DNA of 39,699 nt from Stenotrophomonas maltophilia (GCA_002387845.1 DGLB01000069.1:1-39699); one strand, 5' to 3'; shown: positions 1-8,236, counted from the stretch's first letter. The notes: a model not told the origin generated them from the sequence alone. Made by a program: numbers and translations.

Positions 1-70
1 GGTGTAGGGAATCGCCTATTGTGGGGGCAGGAGGCGTCAGCGCCAACCGGCTGCGGCAATTTTCAACGCC

Positions 71-86
71 GCTGTCCCGGGACAGC
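71..86. other. 16-bp perfect palindrome
   Basis: The bases GCTGTCCCGGGACAGC read the same on both strands. No coding sequence is supported in 1-180. The palindrome could be an operator for a gene left of the window, or a hairpin in the 3' region of the leftward glycosylase gene. Function is not known. Confidence 0.4.
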
Positions 87-120
87 CTGTTGCAGGTGCC
101 GCCCCTCATGGCCTTTTCCC

Positions 121-147
121 GGAAATCGGCGGCGACGCCGGATTTCC
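121..147. other. Stem-loop downstream of the glycosylase gene
   Basis: GGAAATC at 121-127 pairs with GATTTCC at 141-147. Four more pairs continue inward past a single bulge and close on a GCGA tetraloop. It lies 34 bases beyond the stop codon of the leftward glycosylase gene. No U-run follows on either strand, so it is not a classical terminator; it may stabilise the 3' end. Confidence 0.35.
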
Positions 148-180
148 AGTCGGTACCGTATTGTCCCGTGCCCAGCGCGC

Positions 181-702
181 CTACTGCGCCAAGGCGACCG
201 CCACGGGCTGCCAGGCGGCGGTCAGCCGCTCCAGCGACCAGCCGGCGTTGGCCGGGCTGGTGGAAGGCAGCGACCACACCGGCAGTGCGGCCGCGCGCGC
301 ATCCAGCCGCGGCTGCACGTGCCGGCTCCAGGCCGCGAACGCCGTACCGCCGTTGCAGGCAATGCCCTGCAGCCGGGGCAGCTGTCGGATCAGTTCCGGC
401 AGCGGATTGACCACCTCGCTACCGCGCACGATGTCCGCGTCCAGGCTGCCGCGCCGGTCACATTGACCGATCACATCCCACAGGCCGATGCCATGCGCAT
501 GCAGCGAACGCAACCGCTGCGGGTAGGGCAGCGCGGGATCCAGTCCACTCAACGCCGCCATCAAAGGCCAGAAGCGGTTGCGAGGATGCGCGTAGTACTG
601 CGCCGCCTGCAGCGATGCGACACCCGGCATGGAACCGAGCACAAGCACACGGCACTGCGCGTCAGCCTGCGCAGCCAATCCCACGCAGCGGGTGGTTTCC
701 AT
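181..702 (-). CDS. DNA-deoxyinosine glycosylase (uracil-DNA glycosylase superfamily)
   Basis: The 173-residue protein should remove hypoxanthine (deaminated adenine) from DNA in base-excision repair. It has the UDG-superfamily fold signature: GSMPG at residues 23-27, followed by a YYAHPRNRFWPLM stretch, and the second active-site loop STSPAN at 147-152. The YYxHPxNxFWPL pattern is typical of the hypoxanthine-DNA glycosylase family and not of Ung, which has GQDPYH. The reading frame is open to 783, but ATG at 702 is preferred because GGAGA lies seven bases upstream and family homology begins there. It is divergent from the OmpW gene, with 192 bases between them. Substrate preference among U, hypoxanthine and xanthine cannot be read from sequence. 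Confidence 0.85.
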   Translation of the reverse strand: METTRCVGLAAQADAQCRVLVLGSMPGVASLQAAQYYAHPRNRFWPLMAALSGLDPALPYPQRLRSLHAHGIGLWDVIGQCDRRGSLDADIVRGSEVVNPLPELIRQLPRLQGIACNGGTAFAAWSRHVQPRLDARAAALPVWSLPSTSPANAGWSLERLTAAWQPVAVALAQ

Positions 703-824
703 CACATCGTCTCCAGCTGCGTGAACGCCCGCGCGGAGGCGAACACGCGCCGCAGCACGCGCTGCGAACTGCTCGCTGAACAATCACAACTATTTTTTAA
801 CCTGCGTCGGATGCGATTCATGTT

Positions 825-860
825 GCGGGGACTACGTTTGCCTCGCCCCGCCATTCGGGG
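825..860 (+). promoter_or_regulatory. Leader with two mutually exclusive hairpins before the OmpW gene
   Basis: GCGGGG at 825-830 can pair with CCCCGC at 846-851. The same 846-850 segment can instead pair with CGGGG at 856-860. The two stems cannot form together. This lies 35 bases before the start codon, in the likely 5' untranslated region. The pairing is seen directly; any attenuation role is inference, and no convincing promoter hexamers were found. Confidence 0.25.
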
Positions 861-894
861 GCCAAGAACAGAAAATACCTGAGGAGATTCCCCC

Positions 895-1527
895 ATGCGC
901 TCCATTCGCACCCTGACTCTGGCTACGCTGACTGCCCTTGCCTTCGCACCGGCCGCTTTCGCGCAGGATTCCACCACTGACGACACCGCATCGGGCAAGC
1001 ATTTTGCCGTGGTGGGTGGTGTGTCGCTGCTGCAGCCGAAGAATGATCCGGTCGATGGCATCAAGAAGGTGGACGGCGGTCCGGCACCGACCGTGAGCTT
1101 CAGCTATTACATCAACGACAACTGGGCAGTGGAGCTGTGGGGTGCCGCAGACAAGTTCGATCACCGCGTCCGCGGCAATGCCGGCAACCTGGGCACCGTG
1201 GAGCAGCAGCCGATCGCACTGAGTGGCCAGTATCACTTCGGCCAGGCCGATAACGTGTTCCGTCCGTTCGTCGGCGTGGGTTACTACGAGTCGAACTTCA
1301 GCAACGAGAACCTGGCCAGCGATGTCGGCCACGTGGGCCTGGAAACCGCCAAGGGCGCGATCGGTACCGTCGGTGTGGACATGAACATCAACAGCACCTG
1401 GTTCGCGCGTGCCGATGCGCGTTACATGCACGCGCGTCCTGACCTGACCGTCAACGGCCGCAGCACCGGCGAAGAAGCCAAGCTCGACCCGTGGACCGTC
1501 GGCTTCGGTATCGGTGCGCGCTTCTGA
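895..1527 (+). CDS. OmpW family outer-membrane protein
   Basis: The 210-residue protein has a signal peptide (MRSIRTLTLATLTALAFAPA, cleavage likely after AFA near residue 23). Repeated amphipathic strands follow, and the chain ends in Phe, as expected for insertion by the BAM complex. The pattern of alternating aromatic residues, FRPFVGVGYYES and the closing DPWTVGFGIGARF are typical of OmpW, an eight-stranded beta-barrel that passes small hydrophobic compounds. A GAGGAG ribosome site lies a few bases before the ATG at 895. A strong hairpin terminator follows at 1546-1573, so it is probably monocistronic. The substrate is unknown. Confidence 0.88.
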   Translation: MRSIRTLTLATLTALAFAPAAFAQDSTTDDTASGKHFAVVGGVSLLQPKNDPVDGIKKVDGGPAPTVSFSYYINDNWAVELWGAADKFDHRVRGNAGNLGTVEQQPIALSGQYHFGQADNVFRPFVGVGYYESNFSNENLASDVGHVGLETAKGAIGTVGVDMNINSTWFARADARYMHARPDLTVNGRSTGEEAKLDPWTVGFGIGARF

Positions 1528-1545
1528 TCCACCGTGCATGCACAC

Positions 1546-1573
1546 ACAACGGGCTCCTTCGGGAGCCCGTTGT
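1546..1573 (+). terminator. Rho-independent terminator of the OmpW gene
   Basis: A perfect 12-bp stem, ACAACGGGCTCC pairing with GGAGCCCGTTGT, closes on a UUCG tetraloop and is followed by the moderately U-rich CGTTTGG. It begins 19 bases after the OmpW stop codon. The stem is a perfect inverted repeat, so it may also act on the other strand. Confidence 0.85.
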
Positions 1574-1668
1574 CGTTTGGGCGGTCTTCATTCGCCCTTG
1601 CCTCGCAGCCCCCCATAGTGATTCCACCGACCCCGTGGCGCCGGGTCACCGCACATTGGGAGGTGCCG

Positions 1669-3201
1669 ATGGACGACATGCTGGACCTGCTGGTGGTTGG
1701 GGGAGGCATCAATGGGGCGGGCATCGCCCGCGACGCGGCCGGACGGGGCTGGTCGGTGTGCCTGTGCGAACAGGACGATCTGGCCGCACATACGTCCAGC
1801 GCCAGCACCAAGCTGATTCACGGCGGGCTGCGCTATCTGCAGTACGGACAGTTCGCGCTGGTGCGCAAGGCGCTGCGCGAGCGCGACGTGCTGCACCGGC
1901 TGGCACCGCATCTGGTCACCCCCACGTCCTTCATCGTGCCGCAGGCATCGCCGGGACGCCCGGCATGGATGGTACGCGCCGGGTTGTGGCTGTATGACCA
2001 TCTGGCCGACGCGGGCCCGGCATTCCCGCATGCACAGCGACTGGACCTGCGGCGCGACGCGCGCGGCGTGGCGCTGCGGGAGACAGTGCGCACCGCCTTC
2101 AGCTACAGCGATGCACGCGTCAATGATGCACGGCTGGTGCTGGTGAACGCGCTGGATGCACAGGAACGCGGCGCGCAGATCCGTACCCGCACCCGCTGCG
2201 AACAGCTCATCCGCCATCGTGACCACTGGTTCGCGGTGCTTCGGCAGCAGGACGGCCAGATGATCCGGCTGCGCACCCGTGCGGTCGCCAATGCCACTGG
2301 CCCGTGGGCCGGCAATCTGATCGAGCGCGCCGGCATGGACGCGCCGATCGGCCTGCGCCTGGTGCAGGGCAGCCACATCGTGGTGCCGCGCCTGTACGAC
2401 CATGACAGCGCCTACCTGCTGCAGCAGCCGGACAAGCGCGTGGTGTTCGTGCTGCCGTTCGAAGACGACTACAGCCTGATCGGCACCACTGACGTCGACT
2501 ATGACGGCGATCCGGCTGCGGTGCGCGCCAGCGCGGAAGACGTGGACTACCTGTGTGCGGCCGCAAGCCGATGGCTGCGCCGGCCGGTGACACCTGCGCA
2601 GGTGGCCTGGCAGTTCAGCGGCGTGCGCCCGCTGCTGGCCGACCACCACGCGGATGCGGCGGCGGTGACCCGCGATTACCGGTTGCAGCTAGACGCCCAG
2701 CAGGCTCCTCTCCTCAACGTGCTGGGAGGCAAGCTCACCACGTTCCGGGTGCTGGCCGAGGAAGCAGTGAACCAGCTGGGCACGGCGCTGGGTCGCAGTG
2801 AGCCGGCGTGGACCGCGCGGGGTGCGGTGCTGCCGGGCGGCGAGGACGGTGACATCGACTCGGTGCTGGCCGTGCTGCAGGCGCGTTACCCGCACTTGCC
2901 GGTTGCGCTGCTGCGCGGGCTGGCGCATCGGCACGGCTGCCGCGCCGTGCGGGTGCTGGGGAATGCGCAGGCGGTGGAGGGGCTGGGCACGCATTTTGGT
3001 GCGCAGCTGTACCAGCGCGAGGTCGACCATATGATCGCGCATGAGTGGGTATGTGAGGCGGATGACCTGCTGTGGCGACGCAGTCACCTGGGGTTGAAGC
3101 TGGATGCGGTGCAGCGGGTGACGCTGACCGATTACATTGACAGCCGGGTGAAACTGATCGTTGATGCGCCACGCAGGCCGGCCAGCGAGAACCTGGAATG
3201 A
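1669..3201 (+). CDS. glpD: Aerobic glycerol-3-phosphate dehydrogenase
   Basis: A 510-residue FAD-dependent membrane-associated enzyme that oxidises sn-glycerol-3-phosphate to dihydroxyacetone phosphate and passes electrons to quinone. The Rossmann motif GGGING is at residues 11-16, followed by the family segment STKLIHGGLRYLQYG and the FAD/substrate region GKLTTFR. Length matches E. coli GlpD (501). The frame is open upstream to 1534, but that would start inside the OmpW terminator hairpin. ATG at 1669 has GGGAGG five bases upstream and gives the usual N-terminus. The stop codon overlaps the glpK start in ATGA, so the two are translationally coupled. No glpF or glpR is adjacent. Confidence 0.95.
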   Translation: MDDMLDLLVVGGGINGAGIARDAAGRGWSVCLCEQDDLAAHTSSASTKLIHGGLRYLQYGQFALVRKALRERDVLHRLAPHLVTPTSFIVPQASPGRPAWMVRAGLWLYDHLADAGPAFPHAQRLDLRRDARGVALRETVRTAFSYSDARVNDARLVLVNALDAQERGAQIRTRTRCEQLIRHRDHWFAVLRQQDGQMIRLRTRAVANATGPWAGNLIERAGMDAPIGLRLVQGSHIVVPRLYDHDSAYLLQQPDKRVVFVLPFEDDYSLIGTTDVDYDGDPAAVRASAEDVDYLCAAASRWLRRPVTPAQVAWQFSGVRPLLADHHADAAAVTRDYRLQLDAQQAPLLNVLGGKLTTFRVLAEEAVNQLGTALGRSEPAWTARGAVLPGGEDGDIDSVLAVLQARYPHLPVALLRGLAHRHGCRAVRVLGNAQAVEGLGTHFGAQLYQREVDHMIAHEWVCEADDLLWRRSHLGLKLDAVQRVTLTDYIDSRVKLIVDAPRRPASENLE

Positions 3202-4697
3202 ACCCGAACTACATTCTTGCCATCGACCAGGGCACCACCAGCTCGCGCGCGATCCTGTTCGATCGCGGCGGCCACATCGTGGGCAGCGCGCAGCGTGAGT
3301 TCACCCAGCTCTTCCCGCAACCGGGCTGGGTGGAACACGATCCACGCGAGATCCTGACCAGCGTCTACACCACCATCACCGAACTGCTCAACCGCGAGCA
3401 GATCGACGCACGCCAGATCGCCGCGATCGGCATCACCAACCAGCGTGAAACGACCGTGGTGTGGGACAAGGCCACCGGCCAGCCGATCCACAACGCACTG
3501 GTCTGGCAGTCACGGCAGAGCCACGCCCTCTGCGAACAGCTCAAGGCGGACGGCCATGAACCGCTGATCCGCGAGCGAACCGGCCTGCTGGTGGACGCCT
3601 ACTTCTCGGCGACCAAGATCCGCTGGATCCTGGACCACGTGGAAGGCGCGCAGGCGCGCGCCGAGCGCGGCGAGCTGCTGTTCGGCACCATCGACAGCTG
3701 GCTGGTGTGGAACCTCACCGGTGGCGCGGCGCATGTCACCGACATCAGCAACGCCGCGCGCACGCTGCTGTTCAACATCCACACCCGGCAATGGGACCTG
3801 GAGCTGCTGGCGTTGCTGGACATCCCGGCGGCGATGCTGCCCGAAGTCCGCAGCTGCAGCGAGGTCTACGGCACCACGCGCGCGCAGTTCTTCTTCGACC
3901 AGCACATTCCCATCGCCGGCATGGCCGGCGACCAGCAGGCGGCGCTGTTCGGCCAGGCCTGCTTTGCCCCGGGCATGGCCAAGAACACCTATGGCACCGG
4001 GTGTTTCATGCTGATGAACACCGGTGCGCAGGCGGTCACCTCACGCAACGGGCTGCTTACCACCGTGGCCTGGGAGGTGGATGGCCAGGTCGAATACGCG
4101 CTGGAAGGCTCGATCTTCGTGGCCGGGTCGGTGGTGCAGTGGTTGCGCGATGGCCTGCGCCTGTTTTCCAGATCGAGCGAATGCGAGGCGTATGCCGGGC
4201 GCGTGCCGGATACCGGCGGCGTGTACCTGGTGCCGGCGTTTGTCGGCTTGGGCGCGCCGTACTGGCGCAGCGATGTGCGCGGTGCCATGTTCGGCCTGAG
4301 CCGGGGCACCACCCGCGAACACTTCATCCGCGCGGCGGTGGAGTCGATGGCCTACCAGACCCGCGATGTGCTGGCGGCGATGCAGGCCGATGCCGGCATC
4401 GAACTGACTGAGCTGCGCGCCGATGGCGGGGCGATGGCGAATGACTTCATGGCCCAGTTCCAGAGCGACCTGCTGGGCGTGCCGGTGCTGCGCCCGCAGG
4501 TGGCTGAGACCACCGCGCTGGGCGCGGCCTATCTGGCCGGGCTGGCGGTGGGCTTCTGGGAAAGCCGTGAGGAGATCGCGCGGCAGTGGGCGGTGGACCG
4601 CCGCTTCATTCCGAAGATGGAGGCCAGCCGGCGTGAAGCGCTGTACGCCGGCTGGCAGCAGGCAGTGGAAGCCACGATGGGGTTCCGGGTTCCGTGA
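3198..4697 (+). CDS. glpK: Glycerol kinase
   Basis: A 499-residue FGGY-family kinase that phosphorylates glycerol to sn-glycerol-3-phosphate, the substrate of the adjacent GlpD. The phosphate-binding motif DQGTTSSRA is near residue 10 and the catalytic base is Asp245 in AGDQQAALFG, the same number as in E. coli. Aligned with E. coli, Gly230 and Arg236 of the fructose-1,6-bisphosphate loop are replaced by Gln230 and His236 within AQFFFDQH. Allosteric inhibition by that metabolite is therefore doubtful. The ATG overlaps the glpD stop. The TGA at 4695-4697 directly abuts the stop of the convergent metQ, leaving no intergenic base. Confidence 0.96.
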   Translation: MNPNYILAIDQGTTSSRAILFDRGGHIVGSAQREFTQLFPQPGWVEHDPREILTSVYTTITELLNREQIDARQIAAIGITNQRETTVVWDKATGQPIHNALVWQSRQSHALCEQLKADGHEPLIRERTGLLVDAYFSATKIRWILDHVEGAQARAERGELLFGTIDSWLVWNLTGGAAHVTDISNAARTLLFNIHTRQWDLELLALLDIPAAMLPEVRSCSEVYGTTRAQFFFDQHIPIAGMAGDQQAALFGQACFAPGMAKNTYGTGCFMLMNTGAQAVTSRNGLLTTVAWEVDGQVEYALEGSIFVAGSVVQWLRDGLRLFSRSSECEAYAGRVPDTGGVYLVPAFVGLGAPYWRSDVRGAMFGLSRGTTREHFIRAAVESMAYQTRDVLAAMQADAGIELTELRADGGAMANDFMAQFQSDLLGVPVLRPQVAETTALGAAYLAGLAVGFWESREEIARQWAVDRRFIPKMEASRREALYAGWQQAVEATMGFRVP

Positions 4698-5492
4698 TCA
4701 GAACGCCGGGAGCACCGCGCCCTTGTATTTCTCTTGAATGAAGGCTTTCACTTCCGGACCGGTCAGGGCCTTGGCCAGCTTCTGCACGCGGGCATCGTCC
4801 TTGTTGTCCGGACGCGCGACCAGGAAGTTCACGTACGGCGAATCCTTGCTTTCAATCGCCAGCGCGTCCTGGGTCGGGTTGAGCCCGGCATCCAGCGCGT
4901 AATTGGTGTTGATCAGGGCCAGATCGACCTGGTCCAGCACGCGCGGCAGCATGGCCGAGTCCAGCTCGCGGAACTTGAGCTGCTTCGGGTTGGCGGTGAT
5001 GTCGCGCTGGGTGGCCAGGGCGTTGGTCGGGTCCTTGAGGGTGATCACCCCGGCGTTGTGCAGCAGGATCAGCGCGCGGCTGTTGTTGCTGGGGTCATTG
5101 GGAATGACCACGTCGGCACCGGTGGGCAGGTCATTGAGCGACTTGAAGCGACGCGAATAGGCACCGAACGGTTCGATATGCACGCCGGTGACGGTGACCA
5201 GGTCGGTCTTGCGGTCACGGTTGTAGGCATCCAGGTACGGTTCGGTCTGGAAGTAGTTCACGTCAACCTGCTTCTGCACCAACTGGTCGTTGGGCTGCAC
5301 GTAATCGTTGAACACGCGCACGTCCAGTTCCACGCCTTCCTTCTGCAGGATCGGCTTGACCACCTGCAGGATCTCGGCGTGCGGCACGGCGGTGGCGGCC
5401 ACCACCAGCTTCTGCGAATCGGCGGCGGGCTTGCCACAGGCAGCCAGGGCCAGCGTGGCAGCCAGCAGCGGGAGCAACAGGGTCTTTTTCAT
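4698..5492 (-). CDS. metQ: Methionine ABC transporter substrate-binding lipoprotein (NlpA/MetQ family)
   Basis: A 264-residue lipoprotein that should bind methionine in the periplasm for a MetNI importer. The N-terminus MKKTLLLPLLAATLALAACG has a lipobox LAAC with Cys19. The mature part carries MetQ hallmarks: NDYVQPNDQL, DVNYFQTEPYL, IPNDPSNNSRALILL and NTNYALDAGL. A TTG-initiated extension to 5525 is possible, but ATG at 5492 gives the better signal peptide, although no good ribosome site precedes it. metN and metI are not next to it, so it is an orphan here and must use a permease encoded elsewhere. A related D-methionine or dipeptide ligand is possible. Confidence 0.9.
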   Translation of the reverse strand: MKKTLLLPLLAATLALAACGKPAADSQKLVVAATAVPHAEILQVVKPILQKEGVELDVRVFNDYVQPNDQLVQKQVDVNYFQTEPYLDAYNRDRKTDLVTVTGVHIEPFGAYSRRFKSLNDLPTGADVVIPNDPSNNSRALILLHNAGVITLKDPTNALATQRDITANPKQLKFRELDSAMLPRVLDQVDLALINTNYALDAGLNPTQDALAIESKDSPYVNFLVARPDNKDDARVQKLAKALTGPEVKAFIQEKYKGAVLPAF

Positions 5493-5534
5493 GGGGAGGG
5501 TCCGAGGGGGGCCAATAGCCCCCAACCTTACACC

Positions 5535-5601
5535 GTAGCGCCACGCCCTGCGTGGCCAGACAGGGGATCGGCACTGCGCCGCCGGGCAGCGCCCGGCGCT
5601 G
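5535..5601. repeat. Paired GTAG palindromic repeat (SMAG-like)
   Basis: GTAG at 5535-5538 heads a stem GCCACGC/GCGTGGC (5540-5546 with 5550-5556). An oppositely oriented stem GCCGGGC-AGC-GCCCGGC follows at 5581-5597 and is trailed by GCTGC, one base off the expected GCTAC. The head-to-head layout matches SMAG repeats of Stenotrophomonas. It fills the gap between the WYL regulator and metQ, which share orientation. Confidence 0.6.
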
Positions 5602-5607
5602 CGGGGG

Positions 5608-6582
5608 TCAGCGCGATGCTTCGTAGTTACTCAGGGCCAGCTCCAGCAACGCCTTGGCCTGCTCACGCAGCACCGCCGGCTCGATGATTTCCGCATCCGA
5701 ACCGTAGTGGAGCACGTCCATCAGCAGTTCGCGCGAGACGCTGTAGGGCACCTTCAGCTCGTAACGGCCGTCCGGCAGGAAGCGCCCCTGCTGGCGCGAA
5801 TGCCAGTGCTCGTCGGCGACCCAGCGCGCGGCCTTGGCACTGAACACAATCGTCGCCCAGCCTTTGGGCGGCCCCGAGAAGATGCCGTAGCTGGCTCCGA
5901 GCTGCTCTTCGACTTCGCTGTCGTCAACGTCGCGGGCGGGGCTGTCGACCACCCGTGCCTTGTAGATGCGATCCACGGCGAAGCTGCGCAGGCCTTCGCG
6001 GCCATGGTCCCAGGCATCCAGGTACCAGTTGTCGCGGTAGTGCGTCATGCGCTGTGGCGACACCGTGCGCTTGGTCGACTCGTCGGTGGAACGGGCCCGG
6101 TAGTCGAAGGCCAGCTGCTTGCGCTCCAGCACCGCCGAGGCGACCGCGCGGAAGCTGGCCTCATCGAACTTGCGGCCCCGGTGCGGAATGACCCGCACGC
6201 GGTCGACCGGCCAGCTGGAGACGCCCGCCTGGGCGGCCAGCAGCCCTTCGATACGCTGCTGCAGCGGGGCCAGCACCGACGAGAGCACGCCGCCACCGGT
6301 CCGCGCCAGCAGGTGCTGCGAGGCCAGCAAGGCGTACAGTTCTTCCGAACTGAGCCACAGTCCCGGCAGCTCGAACCGGTCGCTTTCGTCCTCCTGGTAG
6401 CGGAAGCCGGCTTCGCCGTCCCCCTCCACCGGGGCCATCAGCGCATCGCGCAGGAAGGCGAGGTCGCGGTAGACGGTGGCGCGGGAACACTCCAGTTTTT
6501 CCTGCAGGGTGCCGACCGTCACCGGGTAGCGGGCGGACTTCAGCAGACGATGCAGGGCGTTGATGCGTTCATATCGGTCCAT
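5608..6582 (-). CDS. WYL-domain transcriptional regulator (YafY-like)
   Basis: The 324-residue protein starts with a DeoR-type helix-turn-helix (residues about 1-55, with TLQEKLECSRATVYRDLAFL as the DNA-reading part). A central WYL domain follows, carrying the signature segment DNWYLDAWDHGREGLRSFAVDRI. A WCX-like C-terminal extension completes it. Such proteins bind DNA and sense ligands, often nucleotides or single-stranded DNA, and commonly regulate DNA-damage or defence functions. The ATG at 6582 is the natural start. The gene is divergent from the lipoprotein gene at 6678 with 95 bases between, which could hold an autoregulated promoter. Its target is unknown. Confidence 0.85.
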   Translation of the reverse strand: MDRYERINALHRLLKSARYPVTVGTLQEKLECSRATVYRDLAFLRDALMAPVEGDGEAGFRYQEDESDRFELPGLWLSSEELYALLASQHLLARTGGGVLSSVLAPLQQRIEGLLAAQAGVSSWPVDRVRVIPHRGRKFDEASFRAVASAVLERKQLAFDYRARSTDESTKRTVSPQRMTHYRDNWYLDAWDHGREGLRSFAVDRIYKARVVDSPARDVDDSEVEEQLGASYGIFSGPPKGWATIVFSAKAARWVADEHWHSRQQGRFLPDGRYELKVPYSVSRELLMDVLHYGSDAEIIEPAVLREQAKALLELALSNYEASR

Positions 6583-6677
6583 GCCCCGATTATGTCCGAG
6601 TCGCCGCCGTTGTGGCGGCCCCGGCCCGCATCTTCGGCTATGGTGGGTGCCCCTGCCCCGCTCGCCGCCGTTCTGTC

Positions 6678-7292
6678 ATGCGTCTGTTGCCTGCCGTCCC
6701 CCTGCTTTGCCTGCTGTTGTCCGCCTGTTCGCAGCCCAGCGCGCCCGCCGCGTCCACCGCGTCCACGCCGGCCATACCCGCAGCGGCGGCCAGTCCTGCC
6801 CAGGCGGTGCTCGAGGCCAGCCAGCGCTTCGGCCAGCTGCGCAGCTTCCAGGCCCATCTGCAGCTGCGCGGTCCACGCACGATGGAAGCCGGCATGACCT
6901 TCGTCGCCCCGGACCGCTACCGGCTGGAAACCGAGGCCGGTGCGCAGACCATCATCAACGGCACCTTCTTCCTGCAGCAGGCCGGCGAAGTCCGCCAGGT
7001 GCCGGTACCCCCGGAGCTGCTGGCGCAATGGCGCAGCCCCATTCCGGCCGGCACCGCCGCCGCGGAGCTGCAGGTGGAAGACCTGGGCGCGGAGACCGTG
7101 GGGGGTCAGGCCACCCGCAAGTACCGTGTGCGCCATGCCAGTGCCGCGCCGGACGGGATGCTGTACTGGATCAACGCGGCCGGGCTGCCGGTCCGGATCG
7201 AGCGCCAGGGCCAGAGCAATGGGCAGCCGTTCCAGGCCACGGTGACCTACACCCGGTTTGACGACCCCACGCTGCAGGTCGCGCTTCCCTGA
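6678..7292 (+). CDS. Periplasmic lipoprotein, LolA-like fold suspected
   Basis: A 204-residue protein that starts MRLLPAVPLLCLLLSACSQP, a clear lipoprotein signal with lipobox LSAC and Cys17. An Ala/Pro/Ser/Thr-rich linker to about residue 45 follows. The body (AQAVLEASQRFGQLRSFQAH, then MTFVAPDRYRLET, then YWINAAGLPVRIER) resembles LolA/LolB-type or DUF4412-like beta-sheet lipid carriers. In those proteins a membrane-derived chain is described by strands such as PDRYRLE. ATG at 6678 is chosen because the signal peptide begins there; the frame is open from 6612. Precise function is not recognised. Its partner may be the DUF481 gene 115 bases downstream. Confidence 0.65.
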   Translation: MRLLPAVPLLCLLLSACSQPSAPAASTASTPAIPAAAASPAQAVLEASQRFGQLRSFQAHLQLRGPRTMEAGMTFVAPDRYRLETEAGAQTIINGTFFLQQAGEVRQVPVPPELLAQWRSPIPAGTAAAELQVEDLGAETVGGQATRKYRVRHASAAPDGMLYWINAAGLPVRIERQGQSNGQPFQATVTYTRFDDPTLQVALP

Positions 7293-7407
7293 ACAGGGAA
7301 AAGCCCAAACCCCTGCTAAAGCGGGGCCCGGCAAATGCAAAAAGCGTGTGAAGGCTTCCAGTATCATCGGGTGTTGCTCCTCCCCCGCCTGATCTGGAGA
7401 ACTGTTG

Positions 7408-8184
7408 ATGTCTCTGCGTGTGACGCTGCTTGCCACCTTACTGCTCAGTGCCCCGGCCGCCTTTGCCCAGGACACCTCCGAACTGGCCGCCATGACCTCG
7501 CCGTGGAGCGGCAGCGGCGGCGAACTGGGCTTCGCCTCGGCGCGCGGCAACAGCAACACTGAAAGCGCCAACGGTCGCCTGCGCCTGCGCTACACCGATG
7601 ACGACTGGGTGCACAGCATGGACCTGTTCGGCCTGCGCTCGCGCTCGGAGTACACCGAAACCGCCGACGACGGCACCACCACGCGCAAGCGCAACACCAC
7701 CGCCAACCGCTACACCGGCAGCGCCGGCAGCGCGCTGCAGCTGGGCGAACACCGCCAGCTGACCGCCACGGTGCGTTACGAGCGCGACGATTTCGCCACC
7801 TACGACCGCCAGAGCTCGTTCGGTCTGGGTTACGGCACCCGGCTGATCGACGGCGACCGCTTCTACATGGACGCGCAGATCGGCCCCGGTGTGCGCCGCA
7901 CCCACAACACCGAAGACGATGAAACCCGCACCGGCCTGATCGGCCGCGGCCTGTTCGACGTGAAGTATGCGCTGACCCCGAATACCGACCTGATCAACAC
8001 CCTGCTGGTGGAATCGGGTTCGTACAACACCTTCGGCCAGAACGACTTCGGCGTGTCGGTGAGCATGAACGAGCACCTGGCGCTGAAGGCCGCCTGGCAG
8101 GCGCGTTACAACAGTGACGTGGCGGTGGACAAGCGCAAGACCGACACCCTGACCACGATGAACGTGGTCTACAAGTTCAAATGA
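7408..8184 (+). CDS. DUF481 family outer-membrane protein (YdiY-like)
   Basis: A 258-residue exported protein with signal peptide MSLRVTLLATLLLSAPAAFA. The region WSGSGGELGFASARGNSNTES contains the family's G-x-E/G-x-G-N-T-x-S opening. Repeated amphipathic strands follow, ending VVYKFK, consistent with a beta-barrel in the outer membrane. Members are annotated as salt-induced outer-membrane proteins, with function unknown. Two possible starts are adjacent, TTG at 7405 and ATG at 7408. GGAGA at 7395-7399 suits the ATG. The 115-base gap before it holds no gene or convincing promoter hexamers. Confidence 0.82.
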   Translation: MSLRVTLLATLLLSAPAAFAQDTSELAAMTSPWSGSGGELGFASARGNSNTESANGRLRLRYTDDDWVHSMDLFGLRSRSEYTETADDGTTTRKRNTTANRYTGSAGSALQLGEHRQLTATVRYERDDFATYDRQSSFGLGYGTRLIDGDRFYMDAQIGPGVRRTHNTEDDETRTGLIGRGLFDVKYALTPNTDLINTLLVESGSYNTFGQNDFGVSVSMNEHLALKAAWQARYNSDVAVDKRKTDTLTTMNVVYKFK

Positions 8185-8198
8185 TGTGATGCAGCCGG

Positions 8199-8223
8199 CG
8201 CGGGTGGCTTCGCCCCACCTGCG
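8199..8223 (+). terminator. Stem-loop after the DUF481 gene
   Basis: CGCGGGTGG at 8199-8207 pairs with CCACCTGCG at 8215-8223, with one G-U pair, 14 bases after the stop codon. No U-run follows. Together with the GTAG stem at 8237-8259 it separates two convergent genes. Terminator function is inferred from position only. Confidence 0.4.
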
Positions 8224-8236
8224 GCTCCGGTTACTG

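Noticed and set aside
1534..1668. N-terminal extension of glpD
   Set aside because: It begins within the OmpW terminator hairpin and gives residues unlike GlpD; the ATG at 1669 has a strong ribosome site.
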